Source: Candidatus Methylomirabilota bacterium
Lineage (GTDB): Bacteria > Methylomirabilota > Methylomirabilia > Methylomirabilales > JACQHM01
DNA length: 5,792 bases
NCBI GenBank assembly: GCA_016199025.1
Contig: JACQHM010000037.1
Location: forward strand, 1-5,792
Direction: 5' to 3'
In this document: piece after piece, positions 1-4,875 of the stretch
How the letters are laid out: every line of letters starts with the position of its first letter
Position numbering within the stretch: the first letter of the stretch is position 1
The notes under the pieces: generated by a model
Seen by the model: the letters and a program-made list of their open reading frames with translations, nothing else
What the model was told of the DNA's origin: nothing
The model's database searches: none
Program-made: the position numbers and the translations under genes

Positions 1-549
1 GCCCCCAAGACAGTGGGTGCTAGGTCTGGCGAGGCGAGTGGTCCTGGGGGGCCTCCTGTCGTGGCCCCCTTGAGCTCAGAAGGTGGAGGGGGCGGTCCTC
101 GTGGACAGTCTGGGGACATCTTCTCGAAGGAACTACTCCCAGGCCAAGGGACCCTGGGTGACTTCGGCGGTCCCCAGGATGTGAGGATCCCGGAGCGGTT
201 CCTCAAGGCTGGTAGGGGTCCCGGTGAGGGAACCCGTCCAGGGGTTGGGCTCATTGATACGAGCGATCCCGACTTCACCGAGTATTTCGAGACCATTAAG
301 AAGCGGGTCTACACAGCCTGGAAGTACCCAAAAGGAGTCCGAGGGGAGCATAAGGTTTCCCTTCGGTTTCACCTCGACCAAGCCGGAGGTGTCCGCAATG
401 TCAAGGTGGTGGACTCCACCAATCAGACATTGAACGAGAGCGCCGTCCAGGCCATGGAGCGGGCCTCGCCCTTTCCTCCGATCCCTGAGAAGTTCAAGAA
501 GCTGGTCGGTGAGCCCTTAGTCCTCATCTTCACCGTCATCATCCAATGA
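1..549 (+). CDS. TonB-family protein, C-terminal part (5' end outside window)
   Basis: The frame is open from the first base, so the gene starts upstream; the GTG at 13 is probably an internal codon. The visible part begins with a Gly/Pro-rich, low-complexity stretch (about nt 1-250), as expected for a periplasm-spanning linker. A TonB C-terminal domain follows (about nt 265-546). It shows the family pattern FETIKKRVYTAWKYP, then a beta-strand KVSLRFHLDQAGGVRNVKVVDST, then the NESAVQAMERASPFPPIP helix and a final hydrophobic strand ending FTVIIQ. TonB proteins sit in the inner membrane by an N-terminal helix, not visible here, and carry ExbB-ExbD energy across the periplasm to outer-membrane partners. 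An exbB-like gene about 4.3 kb downstream on the same strand supports a Ton-type role. The linker is Gly-rich rather than the Pro/Lys-rich type of enterobacterial TonB. The domain call is strong; the partner and substrate are unknown. Confidence 0.85.
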   Translation, partial: APKTVGARSGEASGPGGPPVVAPLSSEGGGGGPRGQSGDIFSKELLPGQGTLGDFGGPQDVRIPERFLKAGRGPGEGTRPGVGLIDTSDPDFTEYFETIKKRVYTAWKYPKGVRGEHKVSLRFHLDQAGGVRNVKVVDSTNQTLNESAVQAMERASPFPPIPEKFKKLVGEPLVLIFTVIIQ

Positions 550-563
550 ATCTTCATGACGTC

Positions 564-570
564 AGGGGGG
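564..570 (+). promoter_or_regulatory. Ribosome binding site deciding the start of the repeat protein
   Basis: AGGGGGG lies eight bases before the ATG at 579. The upstream in-frame ATG at 546, inside the ATGA overlap, is preceded by pyrimidine-rich sequence without a Shine-Dalgarno match. The 579 start also puts basic residues (K3, R4) directly before the hydrophobic signal core. Confidence 0.6.
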
Positions 571-578
571 TGAAGTTG

Positions 579-1826
579 ATGGTGAAACGAATCATCTTCT
601 ACGGCTTTCTCCTCGTCGGGGCCTTCAGCCTCTTCCCGCCTTCCGTCCTGCCCCAGCCAAAACCGAAGCCGAAGATCGTTGTCTTCTATGATGACAAGGG
701 CCAGATCGCCCGGCAGGAGGCCGATACCAACGAAGATGGCAAGGTGGACATCTGGACCTACTACGAGGACGGGCAGGTCACTCGGCAAGAAGAGGATCGG
801 GACTTTGACGGCAAGCCCGAGGTCTGGTTCTACTTCCTGGCCGGGAAGCTGGATAAGCAGGCCATCGATTCGAACAAGGATGGGGAGCCCGATGTCTGGT
901 ATTTCTTCGACACCGCAGGGCAGGTCGCCAGGATCTGGAAAGATACCGACTTCAATAAAAAGGTCGACCTCTGGGCCTACTACGAGATCGGGAAGCCGGT
1001 CCGGTCGGAGCAGGACTTAAACGGCGATGGGAAGCCGGATCGCTTCGTCTACTTCAAGGAAGGAAAGATCGACCGGTCTGAAGAGGCGCTCAAGCGGGAT
1101 GGGAGGATCTCCCTCTGGTCCTATTACAACGCTGAGGGGGAACTCGTCCGGGAGGAGGAGGATACCAAGGGGATCGGACGCCCGACGGTCATCTCCTATT
1201 ATGAGAGGGAGAAGTTGGTCAGAAAGGAGGAGGATACGAAAGGGGTCGGGCGGATCGATGTGTGGTCCTACTATGATCAGGAGGGGAACCTGATCAAGAA
1301 GGACGCAGACCGGGATGGGGATGGGAAGCCGGAGGTCTGGGCAACGTATGAGCATGGGGAGCTGGTGAAGCAGGAGGAAGACCCGGGGAAAACGGGGAAG
1401 CCCACCGTGGCGTATTTCTTCAGCCAGGGGAAGTTGATCAGGAAAGAGGAGGACTCCAAGGGTTGGGGAAGGCCGGAGGTGATCGAGTACTACGAGGCCG
1501 ATCAGATCGTGAAGCGAGAGGAGTTTGCCAGTCGCGAGGGAAGGCTTGCCTCCGTCACCTCCTATAAAGGTGGGAAGACCGAGAAGAGGGAGGTCTCGAC
1601 CAAAGGCGATGGTCGGTTGGACCTGACCGAGCTGTATGAGAACGGTCAGTTGGCGAAGAGTCTGGCCGATACCAACGGCGATGGGAAACCTGATGTGTGG
1701 ATCTATTACAAGGATAGCGAGAAGGTGGTCCAGGAGGAGGATCTGGACTTCGATGGCCTGGTGGATGTCCGGTACCGCTTCGAGGGCGGACGACTGGCCG
1801 CCAAGGAGGTCCTGAGAGAACAGTAG
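579..1826 (+). CDS. Exported protein of about sixteen 24-residue MORN/YwqK-like repeats with Ca-loop-like motifs
   Basis: A 415-residue protein. An ATG at 546 overlaps the previous stop (ATGA), but no ribosome binding site precedes it. The ATG at 579 has AGGGGGG eight bases upstream and gives a clean signal sequence: MVKR, then a hydrophobic core at residues 5-19. AFS (15-17) is a possible signal peptidase I site, though not a strong one; there is no lipobox. After a Pro/Lys spacer (25-32) the rest is about 16 tandem units of 24-25 residues with the consensus YYExGKLVRxEEDTNGDGKPDVW. The first half resembles the hairpin of MORN_2/YwqK-type repeats. The second half, in units such as DTNEDGKVD, DLNGDGKPD and DTNGDGKPD, matches a DxNxDGxxD calcium loop as in dockerin or thrombospondin type 3 repeats. 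An elongated, partly Ca-binding periplasmic or surface scaffold is inferred. The same repeat recurs in the next gene, 16 bases away. No enzymatic motif is seen and the function is unknown. Confidence 0.85.
   Translation: MVKRIIFYGFLLVGAFSLFPPSVLPQPKPKPKIVVFYDDKGQIARQEADTNEDGKVDIWTYYEDGQVTRQEEDRDFDGKPEVWFYFLAGKLDKQAIDSNKDGEPDVWYFFDTAGQVARIWKDTDFNKKVDLWAYYEIGKPVRSEQDLNGDGKPDRFVYFKEGKIDRSEEALKRDGRISLWSYYNAEGELVREEEDTKGIGRPTVISYYEREKLVRKEEDTKGVGRIDVWSYYDQEGNLIKKDADRDGDGKPEVWATYEHGELVKQEEDPGKTGKPTVAYFFSQGKLIRKEEDSKGWGRPEVIEYYEADQIVKREEFASREGRLASVTSYKGGKTEKREVSTKGDGRLDLTELYENGQLAKSLADTNGDGKPDVWIYYKDSEKVVQEEDLDFDGLVDVRYRFEGGRLAAKEVLREQ
675..1823 (+). repeat. Array of about sixteen 24-residue (about 72 bp) protein repeats
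   Basis: The repeats cover residues 33-415 of the protein that starts at 579. Units begin at the aromatic pair (FYDDKG, YYEDGQ, YFLAGK, FFDTAG, YYEIGK and so on) and end at a hydrophobic or aromatic residue, usually W or V. Units 1, 5, 9 and 14 keep a full D-x-[ND]-x-D-G-x-x-[DE] loop. Units 2, 3 and 15 are close to it. Units 7, 8, 11 and 13 instead carry a [DS]-[TS]-K-G-x-G-R form. Unit 16 is a shortened cap. DNA identity between units is modest, so the array is old rather than freshly amplified. Confidence 0.85.
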
Positions 1827-1842
1827 GGGTGGAGGGATGTCG

Positions 1843-3468
1843 ATGGGCAGAGGAAAGGAAGGCTCTCCGTTCTGGGCCTTGGTCCTCTGCAGCGCCTTGA
1901 TGGCTTCCGGGTGTGCCACGACCAGTGCCGGGACCGGGACCGGAGCTGGGGCTGGCTCGGGGAGCGGCACGGTTGGCGTTGGCATGGGAGCCGGGACTGG
2001 AGGGGTCCGAACCGGCGTCGGCGTGAGCAGCGGCTCGGGTAACACCGTCTTAGCCTCGACCCTTTTCGGGGCCGCGATAGGAGGGGCAGCAGGCCCCATC
2101 GGCCTCGGCGTCGGGGCCCTGGCCGGTTTGGCCTACGGGCTCCATGAGCAGAAACGGCAGGAGAAGTTAGCCAAGGCCGAGCTGGACCGCCAGAAGCAGA
2201 TCGACGAGGACCTGAAGCGCCAGATTGAGGAACGGAGAAAGGCCGAGCCGTCTCAAGGCCCCTCCTCCGTTCCTCCGCAGCAAGTGGCCCAAGTTTCGTC
2301 CGGCGGGACGGGGATCATCGTGGTGGAGGACCATCGGGCGGAGGAGGTCCGTCAGGAGTCCTTTCAGGGAGGAGGTCTCTCGTCCGGCGGGACGGGGATC
2401 ATCGTGGTGGAGGACCATCGGGCTGAGGAGCTTAAGCAGGGGTCCTTCTCGGGATCGGGAAGCCCGTCATCAGTGGGCGGGACGGGGATCATCGTGGTGG
2501 AGGACCATCGGGCCGAAGAGTTGGGGGGGACCTCCCCACCCTCACAAACCTTGGCGGGGGTGAAACCTTCAGAGCGTCAGGGGGTCGAACAAGGTGGCGC
2601 AGAGGAAGCCCATGTGCGGTTGAAGGCCCTCGAGGCTGAAATCGAAGCCGAGCTTCAGAAGCAGAAGGAGCTGTTGGCCAGGATCAAACAGACAGGGAAA
2701 GAGGGGACCATTCCCCCATCCTCATCTCCCTCTCCCCGGGGAATGGAGCCGGGGAAACCCGCGAAGGAGGTGACGGAGGAGGAGGGCTTCAAGGTCTTCT
2801 ACCAGGAGGGAACGCTCGTCAGGAAGGAGAAGGACCAGAACGGCGACGACCGGCCCGACTTGGTTCTGTCTTACGAGGAGGGGCGTCTGGTCCGACAAGA
2901 AGAGGACACCAACTATGATGGCAGGATGGACGCCTGGTCGTTCTACGAGGGAGGGAAGCTTCAGAGGAAGGAGGCTGACACTGATGGGGACGGGCAGGTC
3001 GATTTCTGGGCCTTCTATGACGGGCAGGGAGAGGTGATCCGGACAGAGGCAGACACCGATCGGGACGGGAAGAGGGACCTGGTCAGCATCTATGCCAGGG
3101 GCGAGCTGCTCCGGGAGGAGCGATACGACGGAGAGAGGGAACAGCCCCGGTCTGTGGTCTTCTATGAGGGAGGGAAGCCGGTCCGCAAGGAGGAGGATAC
3201 AGGCGGCGGTGGCCGGATGGATCGGACGACGTTCTTCGACGAACAAGGCCGGACGATCAAGGTTGCCCAGGATCCTTCGGGGAAGGGCATCCCTACGTTC
3301 TTTTCCTCCTACGATCCTGCCACCGGGTCCCTCCTTCGGGAAGAGGAGGATCTCGACGGGGATGGCCAGGTGGATGTGATTTCCTATTATGAAGGGGGAA
3401 AGCTCGTCCGTCGGGAGTTTTTGGGCCTGGAGGAGGGCCCCGAACAGGAGGTCAGGACACCCCGATGA
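1843..3468 (+). CDS. Multidomain lipoprotein: Gly-X linker, glycine zipper, coiled coils, triplicated module, 24-residue repeats
   Basis: The start at 1843 has GGAGG (1831-1835) seven bases upstream; the ATG at 1837 would abut the site. The protein is 541 residues (543 from 1837). The signal peptide ends LMASGC, giving a plausible lipobox with Cys24; +2 is Ala, not Asp, so outer-membrane sorting is expected by the E. coli rule. Order: an alternating Gly-X stretch (about 30-66); a glycine zipper, FGAAIGGAAGPIGLGVG onward (75-99), as in Gly-zipper outer-membrane lipoproteins; a charged coiled coil (101-135); three GGTGIIVVEDHRAEE modules (154-168, 182-196, 212-226) separated by Ser/Gly spacers; a second coil (254-283); a Ser/Pro spacer; and nine 24-residue repeats (about 316-526) of the preceding gene's type, with loops such as DTDGDGQVD and DLDGDGQVD. 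The stop overlaps the next start (ATGA). The layout suggests an outer-membrane-anchored scaffold. No enzyme motif is seen; the function is unknown. Confidence 0.85.
   Translation: MGRGKEGSPFWALVLCSALMASGCATTSAGTGTGAGAGSGSGTVGVGMGAGTGGVRTGVGVSSGSGNTVLASTLFGAAIGGAAGPIGLGVGALAGLAYGLHEQKRQEKLAKAELDRQKQIDEDLKRQIEERRKAEPSQGPSSVPPQQVAQVSSGGTGIIVVEDHRAEEVRQESFQGGGLSSGGTGIIVVEDHRAEELKQGSFSGSGSPSSVGGTGIIVVEDHRAEELGGTSPPSQTLAGVKPSERQGVEQGGAEEAHVRLKALEAEIEAELQKQKELLARIKQTGKEGTIPPSSSPSPRGMEPGKPAKEVTEEEGFKVFYQEGTLVRKEKDQNGDDRPDLVLSYEEGRLVRQEEDTNYDGRMDAWSFYEGGKLQRKEADTDGDGQVDFWAFYDGQGEVIRTEADTDRDGKRDLVSIYARGELLREERYDGEREQPRSVVFYEGGKPVRKEEDTGGGGRMDRTTFFDEQGRTIKVAQDPSGKGIPTFFSSYDPATGSLLREEEDLDGDGQVDVISYYEGGKLVRREFLGLEEGPEQEVRTPR
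1920..2046 (+). repeat. Low-complexity GGN-rich tract encoding an alternating Gly-X linker
   Basis: Directly after the lipobox Cys the DNA becomes a quasi-hexameric GGN/NCC tract. It encodes glycine at nearly every second residue, including a silk-like GAGAGSGSG. Such a tract probably forms a flexible or extended tether between the lipid anchor and the glycine zipper. Slippage could change its length in six-base steps without a frameshift. Confidence 0.7.
2296..2513 (+). repeat. Three near-identical copies of a module encoding GGTGIIVVEDHRAEE
   Basis: The copies are at 2296-2339, 2380-2423 and 2476-2513. Copies 1 and 2 are identical over 44 bases. All three are identical over 38 bases, including every synonymous position, while the spacers between them differ in sequence and length. 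Core-to-core distances are 84 and 90 bases (28 and 30 codons), so the frame is kept. This points to recent duplication or ongoing gene conversion of the module inside the lipoprotein gene. Confidence 0.95.
2788..3420 (+). repeat. Array of nine 24-residue repeats related to those of the upstream gene
   Basis: This is the C-terminal third of the lipoprotein. Units begin at VFYQEG, SYEEGR, FYEGGK, FYDGQG, IYARGE, FYEGGK, FFDEQG, SYDPAT and YYEGGK. Full Ca-type loops are DTNYDGRMD, DTDGDGQVD, DTDRDGKRD and DLDGDGQVD, with DQNGDDRPD close to it. Units 5, 6 and 7 have lost the acidic pattern (for example DTGGGGRMD). The shared consensus with residues 33-415 of the preceding protein shows that the two genes exchanged or duplicated a repeat domain. 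Confidence 0.85.
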
Positions 3469-4805
3469 GGAAGCCTCGCCTTCTCCTCTTGCTGGGCCTT
3501 CTGTCCTTCCTTGGGCGACCAATCTCTGGTGCCTCGGAGACCAAGGTCGAGGTGGCCATCACGTCCCCGCCGCAGGGGACCGTCGTCCACGAGACGGCTC
3601 AGGTCCGGATCGAAGGGTACGCCCAGCTCCTCAGGGAGCACGCCCTCCAGCAGTACGACATCATGCTGATCATCGATGTCTCGGGAAGCACCGGGGCCCC
3701 CTCAGGGGTGGATGTGAACTCGAACAGGGTCACAGGGGGGGGCGTAGGGGGTCCGATCATGAGGAGCCCCTTGGGGCGGACGATCTTTTCCCCCTCCGAT
3801 CCCGGGGACTCCATCCTCGCAGCAGAGGTGGTCGCGGCCGAGAGGCTTCTGGACAAGCTCGATCCCCGCATCGCCCGTGTGGGGATCGTCGCCTTCTCAG
3901 GCTCCTACAATCGCCTGACCGGTCTCCCCATTCCGGGAGCGCCCAGTGCGGTCCTGGAGCAGCCCTTGACCTCGAACTATGACCTGGTCCGGATGGCCCT
4001 CAGGAAGATCCTCCAACAAGGTCCGAACGGCGGAACGGATATGGCCGCTGGGGTCCGGCTGGCGATCCGAGAGCTGGCAGGTCTCCAGGGGCATGTGAGC
4101 CTCCCCAATCCGGGAAGCAAGAAGGTGGCCGTCCTCTTGACCGATGGCTTTCCCACCCTCCCCTTCGGCCGGGTGAACACCATGGACCCCGAGGACATCG
4201 AGGTGGCGATCAACGCCGCCAAGGTCGCCGCCAAAGGGGATATTCCCATCCATACCTTCGCATTAGGGCCTGAGGCCCTTTCGGCCCCTCTGGCCTGCAC
4301 CGAAATCGCCCGGGTGTCGAGGGGAACCTTCACCCCCCTCCAGAACCCTGGTGAGGTGATCGACATCCTGCCCAAGACCTCTTTTGCCGAGCTGGACCTC
4401 GTCTCCGTCCAGAACGAGACGACAGGGGAGCTGGCCCGCGATCTGGTCGTTAACCCTGATGGCCGCTTCCACGCCGAAGTTCCCCTCACCAGAGGGGTTA
4501 ATCAAATTGTCGTCAACATCCTGGCCACCGATGGGACCAAGGGCTTGGCCTCGGTCCTCGTCCATTACCTCGTCGGAGAATCTCTGGAGCTGGAGCTCGC
4601 CCGTCAGCGGGAGGAGTTGAAGCTCCAGTTGGAGCGGCTCAAGGAGCGAACGGAAGCGCTGGAGCTGGAGCTGAAGCGTCAGGAGAAACAGAAGGCGGAG
4701 GAAGAGGGAAAGAAGGCCCTAGAATTGGAGATCAAAAAAGCCGAAGAAGAACAGAAGGTGTTGGAGTTAGAGATCAGAAAGGCCGACGACGAACCCCCAC
4801 GGTAA
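3465..4805 (+). CDS. Exported VWA-domain protein with flanking Ig-like halves and C-terminal coiled coil
   Basis: A 446-residue protein. The ATG overlaps the previous stop (ATGA), with AGGAGGT twelve bases upstream. The signal peptide is MRKPR followed by a Leu-rich core (about 6-17), with likely cleavage near ISGA (20-23). Residues 28-52 (ITSPPQGTVVHETAQVRIEG) look like the first strands of an Ig-like domain. The VWA domain spans about 62-306 with a complete MIDAS: D71-x-S73-x-S75, T191 in the NGGTDMAAG motif, and D227 in LLTDGFP. About 40 residues rich in Gly, Pro, Asp and Asn follow the DVSGSTG motif, an insertion relative to compact VWA domains. Residues 310-370, with DGRFHAEVPLTRGVNQIVV, resemble the last strands of the Ig-like domain. 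Residues 373-440 are a strongly charged coiled coil. VWA domains of this type usually bind protein ligands through a MIDAS-bound divalent cation. A role in an adhesive or scaffold complex with the neighbouring proteins is inferred. Confidence 0.9.
   Translation: MRKPRLLLLLGLLSFLGRPISGASETKVEVAITSPPQGTVVHETAQVRIEGYAQLLREHALQQYDIMLIIDVSGSTGAPSGVDVNSNRVTGGGVGGPIMRSPLGRTIFSPSDPGDSILAAEVVAAERLLDKLDPRIARVGIVAFSGSYNRLTGLPIPGAPSAVLEQPLTSNYDLVRMALRKILQQGPNGGTDMAAGVRLAIRELAGLQGHVSLPNPGSKKVAVLLTDGFPTLPFGRVNTMDPEDIEVAINAAKVAAKGDIPIHTFALGPEALSAPLACTEIARVSRGTFTPLQNPGEVIDILPKTSFAELDLVSVQNETTGELARDLVVNPDGRFHAEVPLTRGVNQIVVNILATDGTKGLASVLVHYLVGESLELELARQREELKLQLERLKERTEALELELKRQEKQKAEEEGKKALELEIKKAEEEQKVLELEIRKADDEPPR
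4581..4790 (+). repeat. Coiled-coil coding segment with a 14-residue repeat
   Basis: The segment encodes residues 373-442 of the VWA protein, almost wholly Glu, Lys, Leu, Arg and Gln in heptad-like order. LELEI recurs 14 residues apart near the end (ALELEIKKAEEEQK, then VLELEIRKADDE), which equals two heptads. The last part uses AT-richer codons than the rest of the gene, hinting that the tail was extended later. Confidence 0.7.
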
Positions 4806-4814
4806 AGTAAGCGT

Positions 4815-4841
4815 TCAGCCATCAGCCATCAGCCATCAGCC
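4815..4841 (+). repeat. Heptamer tandem array (TCAGCCA) between the VWA gene and exbB
   Basis: Three perfect TCAGCCA units plus TCAGCC begin nine bases after the stop of the VWA gene and are followed by a run of seven A. The array is not palindromic and forms no hairpin, so it is not a Rho-independent terminator. A degenerate copy of the same array lies after exbB. It resembles the heptameric intergenic STRR-type repeats described in cyanobacteria and other bacteria; its function is unknown. Confidence 0.9.
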
Positions 4842-4862
4842 AAAAAAAGTGCAAGAGTGGAG

Positions 4863-4869
4863 AGGAGGG
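4863..4869 (+). promoter_or_regulatory. Ribosome binding site for exbB (TTG start)
   Basis: AGGAGGG sits six bases before the TTG at 4876 and three before the in-frame TTG at 4873. The upstream GTG at 4849 has only an A-run and heptamer repeats before it. Using GTG would place this strong site inside the coding sequence, so initiation at 4876 is preferred. Confidence 0.65.
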
Positions 4870-4875
4870 ATTTTG

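Noticed and set aside
13..15. GTG as the start of the first gene
   Set aside because: The frame is open upstream to the window edge, there is no ribosome binding site, and a TonB protein needs an N-terminal membrane helix that would lie upstream.
546..548. ATG overlapping the tonB stop as the start of the repeat protein
   Set aside because: It has no Shine-Dalgarno sequence and would add 11 residues before a good signal peptide. The ATG at 579 has both features. Use of 546 through translational coupling cannot be fully excluded.
675..1823. Repeat protein as a YwqK-type antitoxin
   Set aside because: Some databases label MORN_2-type repeats this way, but the protein is exported, has about 16 units with Ca-type loops, and sits in an envelope operon with no toxin nearby.
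1017..2099. Long open frame of 360 codons on the - strand
   Set aside because: It lies opposite the repeat genes and translates to a Pro/Leu-rich string without a domain. The frame is open because the sense codons (GAG, GAT, GGG, AAG) rarely give reverse stops. The sense strand has start sites, signal peptides and clear repeats.
4265..4281. Perfect AGGGCC-TGA-GGCCCT hairpin followed by three T, resembling a terminator
   Set aside because: It is inside the VWA coding sequence, has a short stem and no real T-run, and codes for conserved-looking domain sequence.
4815..4841. TCAGCCA array as a CRISPR or transcription terminator
   Set aside because: The units are seven-base tandem copies without spacers, and no inverted repeat is present.
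4849..4851. GTG start for exbB
   Set aside because: It is preceded only by the A-run after the heptamer array; the strong AGGAGGG lies downstream of it and fits the TTG at 4876.
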